Below are positions 43,867-55,826 of a DNA stretch of 64,000 nucleotides, one piece after another. Both the position numbers and the translations under genes were made by a program. The notes under the pieces were generated by a model. It saw only the letters and a list, made by a program, of their open reading frames with translations. It had not been told where the DNA came from and ran no database searches. Within the stretch, counting starts at the first letter, position 1. Every line of letters begins with the position of its first letter. The stretch is taken from assembly GCA_000818945.1 (NCBI GenBank), contig KN805370.1:811578-875577 (forward strand), written 5' to 3'. This stretch comes from Schizochytrium sp. CCTCC M209059. Its lineage: Eukaryota; Sar; Bigyra; Thraustochytrida; Thraustochytriidae.

Positions 43867-44124
43867 CTCTCTCTCCTCCTTGCCGGAGCTGCGCACTCTG
43901 TCTGCGGAGCAGAAGCGGGCACGTCGCCTCCCTCTCCTTGCTTTGCCTTGCCTTGCCTTGCCTTGCCGCTCCGTGCCTCTCCTTCTTCGCCTCGCCACGC
44001 CTCGCTCGCGACCCGGCGACGAGTCGCGACCAAAGAATGAAAATTCGTCGTTTGGCACAGTGGCATAGTCAGTCAACTCAAAAGAAGATTTGCTTTCTCA
44101 CAAGGTCGTCGTACTGACAGTAAA

Positions 44125-45460
44125 CTATTTTGGACGTTGCCCCGAAGCAGCAGCCTGGGAAGATGATGAAGACATGAGGCCCCACAACGATTGCACCGTG
44201 ACCCCCTTGGGCATCGGCTGCACAGCAAGCCCAAGATGAGGGTTGTAAATCGGACGTAGACGGTCAGGTCTCGCGTCACTGGTTTTGCCCTCGTTATCCA
44301 TGGCATCGTCTCCGGTGTCTTCAGGTCCGCCTGCGAGGTAGGCTTCAGGCCCGCGAGGAGCTGCAGAAAAAGAGGCTGGAACAAAGTCGTCAACGTTCTC
44401 TTCAATACTGAGATCCTCTTCTGCCGCCTTTTCGACCGTGTTAAACGGATTTTGTGGCGCAGATTCTACAGTCACGCGGACGCCAAAGTCGGGCGACTTG
44501 AAAAAAATTGTATGAAGATTTGTGATTGTCTCCGCCGTGCGTGCGAGCCGCTCGCGAGGATCGATGCGGAACCCGAGTGTGTACCCACCCCCGCTGGAGG
44601 CAGTCTCTACGACAAGGGCATCACCGAATCTCGAGTCGTTGATGGCGACCTTGCTAATCTGAATATAAGGTATGCTCACGTTAAAGTTGTTCGCAAGATC
44701 GGCGAACCAGACAATGCGAATGTTTGTCACGACAAAGGTGCCCAAACTGCCCTGCTCAGAGGAAAGGTTCCAAACGCCAGCAAGAGTTTGATAAATTTCC
44801 TCGCCAGGAAGAATCCGTAGTGACTTGTCCTTGACAATGGCGCCTCGCAAGCGCAACTCGCGATACAAAGACGTTGTTTCATAAGCTCTACGGTTGTTGT
44901 CAGTGATTTGTGATTGATTCTCCATGGATCAGAAAAAAAAAAAATGGCCGGGAGGCGTGCGACTTACTTGTACACGGCGAGGACGGTCGTGAAAAGTCGT
45001 GGACTCAAATTGACAAGAGAGGTGAAAATGAATTCGAAGCGACAGCCGTCATGATTACACGTGACAAAGAGGGCCCGCGTAGTACCACGAAGCTTGGAGG
45101 TTGCTTTCTTGATTCGAAGTTTTGTAATGTTCTTGAAGCCGATACCTTTCATGCGCAAAGTGTAAAAGGGAAATGGCAGTCAGTTTTCAATCAATCAATC
45201 AATCAATTCATCCTGCGTGGGTCGCACTCTTTTGATCACGTACTGAGGTTAGTTCGCTTCGATTTGTGCGAAAGCCATTGCAAGCGCAGGTTCGTGACGA
45301 CCAAGCTTCCGCGGATACCATTGTTTCCCTTAGTATCTTCGACGGAATTAATCGAGTCGAGAACGCGTTCGCCCTTGCGCAGGTCAAACAATCGTCTTGG
45401 CGCATCAAACTTGAGCTCGCGGTCCTGCCAAAGGCAATTCTCCTCGAACTCAATGCCCAT
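44125..45460 (-). CDS. BBS5: BBS5, BBSome subunit
   Basis: Exons by hand: 45460-45244, 45145-44968 and 44887-44125, with GT-AG introns of 98 and 80 bp. Frame is kept, giving 385 aa. BBS5 is the lipid-binding subunit of the BBSome, which carries membrane proteins into and out of cilia. The two PH-like (DM16) repeats are clear: SVEDTKGNNG..GSLVVTNLRLQW and GVWNLSSEQGSLGTFVVTNI, the latter continuing RIVW..NVSIPY. Blocks such as TSKLRG, FEFIFTSLV and AYETTSLYREL match animal BBS5 closely. It marks a flagellated stage, as expected for zoospores. The start is fixed by the CLWQDRELKFD block near the N-terminus; a GTG six bases upstream is not needed. Confidence 0.93.
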
Positions 45461-46512
45461 CTGCACGCCCGTTCAGCGTGTTAGACTGATCAAATGCGCT
45501 TTACTCAATATCTATCAGCGACCTTATCGTCCCCGCGTCCAAAGTCGCGAGCGTGGGCTGCTCTGCGATCTCCCTCGAACACTGCTTTGGTGCGTCTCGC
45601 TCCGAGTCTGCCCAGAGTCCCTTGTCCTCAGTTTTCCTCTTCTTCTGCGCGTAAGACCGTTGGAACCCTATGACGTTTTCCTCTCGGACTTTCCTCATCT
45701 CGCTCCACTGTATTCGCCGAGTCGAAAGCCCCCCCCAGTGTTTCCTGCCTCTCAACAGCAAAGGGTTGCGCAGACTTCACTCTACTTTCCCTATTGCGGC
45801 TGTGCCAGTGAACGCCGTCGGCGCGTGACCCAGTGGCGGGAGAATAAGAGGCGGCGCCAGTCGAGAATGGCAAGTGCACTAAGCGGCATTTCCCACTTGC
45901 AAGAGCACGTTTGCCCCACTTGCGGTGCGGCGTGTGGGCCAAGGCTTGGCAATGAAGATGAATGCCAAACCACCTGGAGCAGCGCACGCGAGCGCGAGCG
46001 GCGTGGCACGAGGCGGAGCGGCGCGGCGGCGCGCGGCCAGAAGCGGCGGCGGCGCGGGGAAGGCCTTCGGGTCACGGACTCGGTGGACGCGAGCTGGCAC
46101 GGCTCGTCTCCGGCTTGGCTCGACTCAAGTCAACTCGATACGACTCGGCCCAAGCCATCTCGACCCAAGTCAAGCCGCTTTTCCACCCACGCGGACGACC
46201 GAGCGGCCGGCCTTGCGCCCTTGCGGCACGGGCACGGACGCTGGCGCGCTGACGCGTAAAGACGGCGATCGATCCTACGCGTGCGCAAAGGCGACTTCGC
46301 GAAGCGTGGATCAAAGGGAGAGTCGTGCGAGAGCAGCCCGTCCGCAGGCGTTGCGATATCGCTCTCGAGGCTTCCTTTTTCTGGGGCGAAAACTTTGCCT
46401 CGGGCGTGTAGGACGACGCAAAGACGCCCGTGCGCTTGCTTGACGTATAAGCTTTCTGGTCAAGGTCTTGCAATTTATTCCGCTAACGACGAGGGAGGGC
46501 AAGCGGTCGAGA
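45461..46512. other. Divergent intergenic region between BBS5 and CNOT2
   Basis: Shared promoter region of two divergent genes. One plus-strand frame overlaps BBS5 antisense, has no domain and is rejected. No notable repeat. Confidence 0.5.
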
Positions 46513-48138
46513 ATGCAGCAGAGCAGATATTCTGGAGGATCCGGGCCCAGCGGAAATGGGAGTGGGCCTCCACCCGGACAGCAGCCGTCACAGCAGCAAC
46601 AGCAGCAGCAGCAAGGAGGTATGATGTCGATGCACTCGCAAGACGGTGGCAGCAATGCGTATGGCCTGCAACGGCCTCTTTCAGGTTCGCATGACGGGCT
46701 CAATCTTGGCGGATCAAATTCGATGTTGCTTGGGCGATCGAGCGGGCAGTTTGCAGGAAACGCGAGCGGCAATGCGCCGTTTGACATGTCTGATTTTCCT
46801 GCTCTTGCGCAGAACCGATCGGGTGCGGGTGGCATGCCTCCAAGTGAGCTCGCAAGTGGGTCATATGCGATGCACATTGCACAGCAGGACCGGACGCAGC
46901 ATCAGCCAGACTTTGCGATGCAGAGCGAGGACTTCCCAGCGCTAGGTGGCGGCGGCGGTGGCGGCGCACCGGATGTAACGTCGAGCCCGGGTTCTGGGCC
47001 AAGGCAATCTTCGTTGGGTGCAAGCGGTCCGCGAGGCGTGCAACAACCTCAGCAGTTTTTCCAACAGCAGCAACAGCAGCAGAATCAAGGTCAGTCGGTC
47101 TCTGGCGAGCCGCCAAGAGGAGCACATACCGGGTTTCAAGCGCAGCAGCAGGCAGCACCGGGCGCGGGAAAACGGTCGAACGGTGCACCACCAGGTGTTC
47201 TTGGTGGGTTTGACTCTGCTAGCATCAATGGATTTTCGTCAGGAGGCGGCCCGCTGATGGGCGGGAGCGTCGGATCAACGAGCGGTAACGGAAGCGCCAG
47301 CTCCAACGCCAGCGGTGGCGTTGCCCGTAGTGCAGGCAATGCCAGCGGCGCAGGTGGTAGCGTGGGCAGCTTGGGTACGATTCCGGACCCAAGCAAAGCT
47401 GGTATTCCTCAGGCACCCGTGAAGAAAGCTCCCGGGCCTGGAAAGAAGCGCTTGCCGCCCGAGCAGCACTTTGGGCTACTCGGACTCTTGAGTGTTATCC
47501 GAACGGAAGACGCCGACCGAAACACACTGGCCTTGGGTACGGATCTGACTACGCTTGGGCTAAACCTGAACTCGTCAGAGTCGTTGCACACTAGCTTTTC
47601 TTCACCATGGTCTGATCGACAGTCAACGCGAGACCCACCATTTAATCTTCCGGCGTGCTACAACAGTAGCAACAACAGCGCCGGGGCCACGGGTGGCTCC
47701 GGCGCCGCTGGGCAGGGGCGCAACGCGCCGCGACATTTTGCAAAGTACGAGCTGGAGACCTTGTTTTATATCTTCTACGCGATGCCCAGGGATGTTGCTC
47801 AGGTACAGGCTGCGCAGGAGCTCTACAAGCGCAAGTGGCAGTTCCATGTGGAGCACAAGGTGTGGTTCCTGGACTCAAAGGAGATGGCACAGCCGCCTGC
47901 ACACCAGCTCCCGCCAGGCGTACCACAGTACATTTACTTTGACATCCAGGCCTGGGAACGCCGCCTATTCACCAATGCTTCTCTTGCGAGCGGGCTGGAC
48001 GCCGGTTTCATGCCGAGCACCTCAGTCTTTGCCATTGGCAGTGCTCAGCAGCAGCAGCCGTCATCAGGCGGCCCGCCAGGTACTCTCTCGGGTTCGACAT
48101 CCTCAGCGGCGCAACCTGCAGCACAAGCCCAGACTTGA
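46513..48138 (+). CDS. CNOT2: CCR4-NOT complex subunit 2 (NOT2)
   Basis: This 541-aa protein is a scaffold subunit of the CCR4-NOT deadenylase, which shortens poly(A) tails. The first two thirds are low-complexity (Gln, Gly, Ser, Asn), with short conserved pieces such as FDMSDFPALAQ and SEDFPALGG that are typical of NOT2. The C-terminal NOT box starts near residue 318 (FGLLGLLSVIRTEDAD) and runs through SPWSD, ELETLFYIFYAMPRD, LYKRKWQFHVEHKVWF and YIYFDIQAWERRLF to about 500. I chose the ATG at 46513; the frame extends upstream only to a non-ATG codon. Confidence 0.93.
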   Translation: MQQSRYSGGSGPSGNGSGPPPGQQPSQQQQQQQQGGMMSMHSQDGGSNAYGLQRPLSGSHDGLNLGGSNSMLLGRSSGQFAGNASGNAPFDMSDFPALAQNRSGAGGMPPSELASGSYAMHIAQQDRTQHQPDFAMQSEDFPALGGGGGGGAPDVTSSPGSGPRQSSLGASGPRGVQQPQQFFQQQQQQQNQGQSVSGEPPRGAHTGFQAQQQAAPGAGKRSNGAPPGVLGGFDSASINGFSSGGGPLMGGSVGSTSGNGSASSNASGGVARSAGNASGAGGSVGSLGTIPDPSKAGIPQAPVKKAPGPGKKRLPPEQHFGLLGLLSVIRTEDADRNTLALGTDLTTLGLNLNSSESLHTSFSSPWSDRQSTRDPPFNLPACYNSSNNSAGATGGSGAAGQGRNAPRHFAKYELETLFYIFYAMPRDVAQVQAAQELYKRKWQFHVEHKVWFLDSKEMAQPPAHQLPPGVPQYIYFDIQAWERRLFTNASLASGLDAGFMPSTSVFAIGSAQQQQPSSGGPPGTLSGSTSSAAQPAAQAQT

Positions 48139-48355
48139 GTCCTCTTTCGTCAGCTGGAAAGTCACGAATATCGAACGATCACGTTCAAGTTTGGGATCGC
48201 CAGACGTGCCATGCTTTTGGGGAAAGGCCCAGACATTCTGTCTGGATTCCTCACGCAGGCTGTATGGTGAACGAGCAGTAACGGAGTAAGCAGAAATAAG
48301 GGTGACCATCAATTCATTCATTCATTCATTCTCCAATCCTTTTTATCTTTTGTTC

Positions 48356-50064
<1,709 letters not shown>

Positions 50065-50441
50065 GCTTGCGTCCCGCCCTTCTGGTGACAATCAATCAAT
50101 CAATCCTTCTCTCTCTACTGCCGTAGGGGCTGCGCGCCCGGGCCTGTCTGGTATCCAACAAACCGGGTTTGTGTCTCTTTTTCGCCCTGTTTCAAAAACA
50201 ACAAGCGATCTCGAGACCAACTCGAGACCCGAAAAAGTGGAGTGAGCAGCGGCAAAGCGCCAACGCGACGCGCGGCTCGGCCACGACGACGGGGCCCTCT
50301 CCGCAGCGCAGACCCAAGGGCAGCAGGCAGCGAGCCGCGTCAAAGCAAGGCGAACGAGGCCAAGCCTCAGCAGGCAAGCAGACAAGCTAGCAAGCTAGCA
50401 AGCTTGCAAGGCTTGGACAACAACGAGTTGACGTGGACAAG
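50065..50441. other. Divergent promoter region, LCMT1/TMEM208
   Basis: 377 bp between two start codons on opposite strands. Holds a short (AATC)n run near 50090-50105 and an AGCA/AGCT run just before 50401. No gene. Confidence 0.55.
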
Positions 50442-51388
50442 ATGGTGCGTGCCGAGATGCGGTGGAGACTCGAACCCGCTGCAGTGCGAGAGAAAAGGAA
50501 GTCGAGAGGCTAACGGGACGAGCATTATTTGGTGCGTGTCTGCGCTTATGCATGTGGTGCAATGCTTCGTCGCATGACGCCTGTCTTGTTGACGGACGGG
50601 GAATAAATGCCGTGCGATGTTATCATACTTGAACAGGCGAATGCATCGGAGAAAAAACGGGCGCAGCGGGCATCCGCTTACATTCGCTACTTGGCAATGG
50701 CACTCTCCATTGTGACGGGCATTCCGCTCGTTGTGCAAGCAGGAGTGTTTTCCGAGCCTGAAGAATACTGGCTCTTGTACCTGGCATTGCAGACGTTGCT
50801 CTCCGTCGCTCTCTGCTACCGTATCGTGAGCATGGAGATCCAAGGCTATAGCAATGAGTACGTTTTCATCACGTGTCTTTCTTTTCCTGGCAGAAAAGAC
50901 GAAAGGAAAGGACGCCTCGTTTTCCTTTCGATCAAGATGTACGTTGAACAGACAGAGAACTGACTACCTTGAGCACCTCCATCGTTAATTGTTGTGTTGG
51001 CGCGCAGATATTCGTTCGACCTTCTCATCCTCAACTGGATCGTGCAAGTTGGTTCCCTTTATTCGCCGCTCATGTGGAAGCTCTTTTATCTGGTACGTTA
51101 TTTCCGTTCCTTCTTGGCGATGCATTCTTTCTGGAGCTGCATCGGCATGTAGTACGTATGACGTGCAAGGATCGCAGCAAAACTAACCTGTTTAGTTTAT
51201 CAAAAATTTCTCAGATCCCCGCATTTGGGCTCTACAAGGCTGGCTCATTGCTTGCTTCCTACGTATTCACGCCTCAGGCTGGCGAGATTCCGAGCGGATC
51301 TTCCGCTGCGGCAGCCACGTCTACGTCTACCAGCTCGCGGAAGAGTCGCCAGACAGCACGCGGCAGCACGGTGACGCAGCGCTCTTGA
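50442..51388 (+). CDS. TMEM208: TMEM208/SND2, ER membrane targeting factor
   Basis: Exons by hand: 50442-50444 (the ATG alone), 50637-50857, 51008-51092 and 51215-51388, with GT-AG introns of 192, 150 and 122 bp (donors GTGCGT, GTACGT, GTACGT). Frame is kept, giving 160 aa. SND2 acts in the SRP-independent route that targets membrane proteins to the ER. The N-terminus MANASEKKRAQR resembles plant homologues (MANQGAKKR). Helices at about 15-35, 41-58 and 80-95 are followed by the conserved block FDLLILNWIVQVGSLYSPLMW with PAFGLYKAG, and a Ser-rich basic tail. The alternative start at 50607 would need no first exon but gives a less typical N-terminus. Confidence 0.85.
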
Positions 51389-52701
51389 GGAGCACTGCAA
51401 CTAGCTAGACAACTCGTTGAAGCCGTCAAGCTTTTATTTGCAAATTGTAGAACAGGGAAGAGTGACTGAGACAGATGCGCGGTCAACTTGCTTCCGTTGC
51501 ACGCGCGACTGGGTCAACCGTAGAATTTCTGCCCTTGACCCAACTCTTCATCGCTTCAAAAAAAAAAAAGATTTCCCACAGCTTTACGTGCTTCTTTTTT
51601 CCCGCCCTCTAGTGACTAGAATTCGGTCGCAGTGTCTTGAGAGACAGAACATTGCAAAAAATCTTTTTTTTTGCAAGAATAAAAATTAAAATTGAGCGCT
51701 CTTTCTTCTGCCTAGTACATTGATGCGTTCTTTGCAAGCCTGGCCCGATGCCCACACTGCCCACAGCTTCGGTGGAGCTTCACTGGAATGGAAATTTGAA
51801 ATTCGGAAAGCGGAACTAAATATGGCTGTGGCAGGAGAATTTTCACTTGGCGAAAAGAGATAGTTGACTTTGTTGATAAATGTTGCTACTACAGTATTAT
51901 TGGAGTGAGTTTTTCGAATTTGAATTTGAATTTGAATTTGAATTTGAAATTTGAATCAAAGGCGAATCGAAAAAGAGACTCGCGCCGCGAACGGCGGCCC
52001 GCACGTCCGCGCCCCACTTCCTGTCGATCGAGAGCCTCTCAAACCCGCGCCTGCGCAGCCGCTTACGCCAGTCGCGACTGCGCTGCTGCCCGGCCACCCT
52101 GCGCGCGGGCCGCGCCCCGCCGAGCTGCGCGACGACGAAGGACCGAGCGAATTTGCGATCGCCGCCTCGCCCGCCTCGCCTCTCTGTGCTGCCTTCCCCC
52201 CCTCCTCTGCGCAGCCAGTCAGCCAGCCTGCCAGCCCTGCCAGCGCAGGCGCCGCTTGCGCCCGCGTCCCCGCCGCGCCGCAGAGACCGAGTCCGCTCCG
52301 CACGCGAGGCGCCCGCCTTCCTCTCCCCGCCGTCTCGAGTCGCGGGTCGCGCCGGGCGTGCTGCGCGGAGCGGGCGGCCAGTGACGGAGGCGAACGAGCA
52401 CCGCACCGCACCGCGTGCCTTTCTTTCTTTCATCTGTGCCCTATTTTCTTTCCTTTTCCTTTCTCCTTTTTCCCTCCTCCCGGCGACACGAGCTCGAGCG
52501 AGCGACCTCGTGGACGAGGCCAGGTTCTAGATCAGTTCAGACTGACGGCCTTGCCCTCGGCGGTGGCGGCGTGGTTGCCGCTGCCGCCACTCCCGTTCAT
52601 TTAGCTAGAGAGAAAGCAAGAGCGAGCGAGCGAGCGAGCGAGCAAGAGAGCGAGAAAGAGAACCAGGCGAGTCGAGCAGGCCACGCACAGAACGACGAAC
52701 G
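51389..52701. other. Intergenic region upstream of the CXC-domain gene
   Basis: Contains (TTTGAA)n at 51919-51952, a CT-rich tract near 52420-52480 and a GAGC run at 52621-52643 just before the start codon. AATAAA near 51679 could serve TMEM208. No supportable gene. Confidence 0.5.
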
Positions 52702-55137
52702 ATGACAGCAACTTCACGAAAAGGGGACGAGGACTCCGCCCTTGACCAGAGAAGCGTCGCGCTTGCCCCGAGTCTGGTCAGTGCCATCGAACAGGCCCTC
52801 GAGCAGTCCATGCGCCGCGGCAATTCTTCTGTATTTCCAATGCCGGCATCTTCTTCCTCATCTTCGGCTTCGTCTTCGTCTTCGTTTTCTATGTCGCATC
52901 CTGCGTCATTATCATCGTTTACAACGACAACATCGGTTCCTCCATCGATACTTACATCGTCAATGCAACCTTCTATACATGAAAACGGGGCGTCCGCGGC
53001 AGCTACAGGAGGGAGAACCACAAAAAATGGCGCACCGTCATGTTCAGCCATGTCGTCAGTTTCGTCATTCTCATCTTCTACTTCGGTCTCAAGTCCAAAT
53101 GCTGGCTCGCCCATGGGCCGTAAAACAAAGGCCCCAACACAAAAAATTGATTCGCATAAAAATGCGAAACGGCCCCGTTACACGTCATCTGTAGCCTCCG
53201 CGGCCTCGAAACCCGCTGCAAAGGGTGGGTCAAGGGAAAACACCGGGCAAGCGAGTCAGAGCCAGGATGCAATTTACGGAAACCCTGAGCAGGTGGTGCA
53301 GCTCTTATCTTCCAACATGATGCTCTCGAACATGAAAGGGTCTTGCGACGAAAGCGTGGGGACGCGGCCCATTAACGCTCACAAGGTTCTGGAATCCGAA
53401 GCGCGACGCACGTTTCCGGCATTTTCTCAAACGCAGTCAGTGCTTAATGCACAGATTTTTGCGACGTTGCAGCGATTGGGTAAAATGGCAGCTCACTTCA
53501 CCATTGTGAAAACCTCATTGGAAAGTGAGCGAAATGATGCGGAGGTGCGAGAAGCTCTTGAGGGCATTCATGATGAGATGAACCTTATCCAGAACTCCCT
53601 CAAAGATGATCTCAAGAGACTCAGTGATTTGAAAGAGACTCTTGCCAACGAGCACTTCCATCAGGCGTTAAACGAGCACTTTCATCAAGAGGTCGACGAT
53701 GAACTCGTCGCTAGAACCGCACTTCTTGAGATGGGAACGCGTAACGAATCGCCGACAGCGACCATTCAGTCGCCGACAAATTCTGGAGCCCTCGGCGTCC
53801 GTGAGGGAGGATCGATGGGAACGCAGCGAGTACCTTCCTTTTCCTCCTCCTCATCGTCGTCTTCTTCCTCCTCCTTTCCCTCCTCGTCAATGTCATCATC
53901 GTCATCGTCTATGCTTGGTCAAGGACCAGGCGCTTCTCCTTTATCAGAAAGCCACGTTTCACCGTCGTTGCGCAGAATTGACACCGGAGAGTTGTCCGCC
54001 CGCTTTCAACACCACATTTCGACGACATCTGGAGTTCCCGAGCAGGTCGCCCGAGCAGCCGTAGCATCGGCTGCATCGGCCGTCTTGCGCGCCCAAAACG
54101 CAGTTTCTTCTGCATCGAAAAAAGCAACCTCCACGCCGGACAAAAAGGCAGTTTCTTCAAAGACCAAAACTGCAGAATCTTCTAGGGTCGAGGGCGAGAC
54201 CGGGGTAGAGTCTCGAGCCGAGCCCTTGGATGCGATGCGCGGGAACAACAAGCGCATGACATCTATCAGTACCGGTGCGAGTAAAGCCGACTTGAGCAAA
54301 AAGAAGAGTGAAAGTGAGGCCACGACGAAAAGCAACGATGAAGTCAAATCGCCCTCCGTGATCGCAGGAGGTCGAAGCGGTCAGGATGAACTCCCGGTCT
54401 TCCAACCGCCACCCCCTGGCTTCGTGCGGGACAATCGCGGCACTCTGGTTCCTGCAGGCTACACTGGATACCTGCGCAAGCCCAAGAATGCTGGCGGAGC
54501 CTCCAATGTGGGCCTTGACTCGAAAACGATAAAGCGAGAGGCGTTTAAGTTGCTCAATGCCAAGCCTGCCCCTGTGCACAAATCCACTCTTTTCTGCTCC
54601 TGCCGCAAGTCAAAGTGCCTCAAACTCTATTGCGACTGTTTTGCAGCAAGCATGATATGCAGTGGGTCCTGTACGTGCTTTGAGTGCCGGAACTCGCCTC
54701 AATTCTCGCGTGAAAGGCTCGTCGCTCTCGAGAACATTCTCAAGCGTAAGCCATATGCCTTTCATGTGCAGGGGCGCACGTATTCTACGACGGAAAGCGC
54801 GCGAAAGCTCGAAGTGGGCTGCAATTGCCGTCGCACGCTCTGTCTGAAAAAGTACTGCATTTGCTTCTCCAACGGTGATTACTGCAAGACGTCGTGCCGC
54901 TGCCTTCAGTGCGGCAACAAGCTTTCTAACCCCAAGGCCATGGAGAATTTTATGGTGAAAAAGGGGATATCTAGTCACGACGCGGCTGACAAGCCTTTGC
55001 TCGAATATTATTCTTCACAGAGCGCATCTGGTGAAAAAAAGACTGACACGGATGAAAGTCAGCAGCAAAACACATCTTCTCAGGGCGACGCCATTCCTGC
55101 TGTGGATTCTCACGCAGAGCCTGTACGCAAGACGTAA
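52702..55137 (+). CDS. LIN54/TSO1-like CXC DNA-binding protein
   Basis: This 811-aa nuclear protein has a Ser-rich, low-complexity N-terminal two thirds with a helical segment near residues 245-335. Two Cys-rich CXC (CRC) domains follow: about 630-665 (CSCRKSKCLKLYCDCFAA) and about 706-740 (CNCRRTLCLKKYCICFSNG), each with the nine-Cys pattern. In LIN54, Tesmin and TSO1 such domains bind cell-cycle promoter elements (CHR) within DREAM-type complexes. The linker has RNS..F and RKPYAF in place of the usual RNPxAF. Which target genes it controls here cannot be told. The start is the first ATG after an AC-rich leader. Confidence 0.88.
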   Translation: MTATSRKGDEDSALDQRSVALAPSLVSAIEQALEQSMRRGNSSVFPMPASSSSSSASSSSSFSMSHPASLSSFTTTTSVPPSILTSSMQPSIHENGASAAATGGRTTKNGAPSCSAMSSVSSFSSSTSVSSPNAGSPMGRKTKAPTQKIDSHKNAKRPRYTSSVASAASKPAAKGGSRENTGQASQSQDAIYGNPEQVVQLLSSNMMLSNMKGSCDESVGTRPINAHKVLESEARRTFPAFSQTQSVLNAQIFATLQRLGKMAAHFTIVKTSLESERNDAEVREALEGIHDEMNLIQNSLKDDLKRLSDLKETLANEHFHQALNEHFHQEVDDELVARTALLEMGTRNESPTATIQSPTNSGALGVREGGSMGTQRVPSFSSSSSSSSSSSFPSSSMSSSSSSMLGQGPGASPLSESHVSPSLRRIDTGELSARFQHHISTTSGVPEQVARAAVASAASAVLRAQNAVSSASKKATSTPDKKAVSSKTKTAESSRVEGETGVESRAEPLDAMRGNNKRMTSISTGASKADLSKKKSESEATTKSNDEVKSPSVIAGGRSGQDELPVFQPPPPGFVRDNRGTLVPAGYTGYLRKPKNAGGASNVGLDSKTIKREAFKLLNAKPAPVHKSTLFCSCRKSKCLKLYCDCFAASMICSGSCTCFECRNSPQFSRERLVALENILKRKPYAFHVQGRTYSTTESARKLEVGCNCRRTLCLKKYCICFSNGDYCKTSCRCLQCGNKLSNPKAMENFMVKKGISSHDAADKPLLEYYSSQSASGEKKTDTDESQQQNTSSQGDAIPAVDSHAEPVRKT

Positions 55138-55826
55138 GGACGCTTTGAATGCGAACGGACGACGCAGGCTTACAAAAATTGCCTCGACGATGGCGATGAC
55201 AACACTAGCAAAAGTGAATAGAAACCTCACAAAGTGAACAAACAGGGCGGCAAACAGGGCGGGTAGGCGGGCGATGATCTGTTGCAATATTAGAGGCCAA
55301 AGGCCAGCTCAAAAGAACCCAGCCCAGCCCAGCTTAGCGTAGCTTGGCGTAGCTTAGCGTAGCTTAGCTTAGCCGGCCCGTGAGTTTCCCTTCAGGCAGA
55401 CCTAGCTTGCTCCATCTTTTGATTGTTTGTACATACATTTTTTCGAAATAAAAAACAACGCCTCGGTGCTTATGTTTTTTTTACAAACCTCTCTCGGGCC
55501 ACCATCTCAACTCGGGCCTTGGCTCCTGGACGAGTCGCCGCGCGATGCTCATACCACCCCCCCCCCCCCCCCCCCCATCAACAAGCCGTCGGAGGGCGTG
55601 TCCGCGCGCGCCTTCGCAAGGTGAGTCCCGAATCCGCACCGCGCGTGCGAGGCTCGAGTGCTCGCCGCGCAGCAGTACTACTCGCGGGCCCGGCCTGGCG
55701 CCAGCGCGGCGTGGCGGGCGTGGTGCGGACGCCGCGCCGTCCTCCCCCCGCGCCCGGCCCGCTCCCCCCGCGCGCTCGGCGCGAACAGACGGAGAGGGCG
55801 GCCGAAAGCCGGGAAGAAGAGTCGCC
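55138..55826. other. Intergenic region and probable leader of the HERC-type gene
   Basis: Contains GCTTA/GCGTA pentamers near 55330-55375 and a run of 20 C at 55557-55576. A strong splice-donor match (CGCAAG|GTGAGT) sits at 55620/55621, so the leader may be spliced. Confidence 0.5.

Noticed and set aside
44910..46259. 449-aa plus-strand frame over BBS5 exons 1-2
   Set aside because: Overlaps conserved BBS5 coding exons in antisense and shows no domain.
50455..50530. tRNA-like GGTTCGAGTC box on the minus strand
   Set aside because: The flanking bases do not pair into a T-stem and there is no matching acceptor stem; it lies in TMEM208 intron 1.
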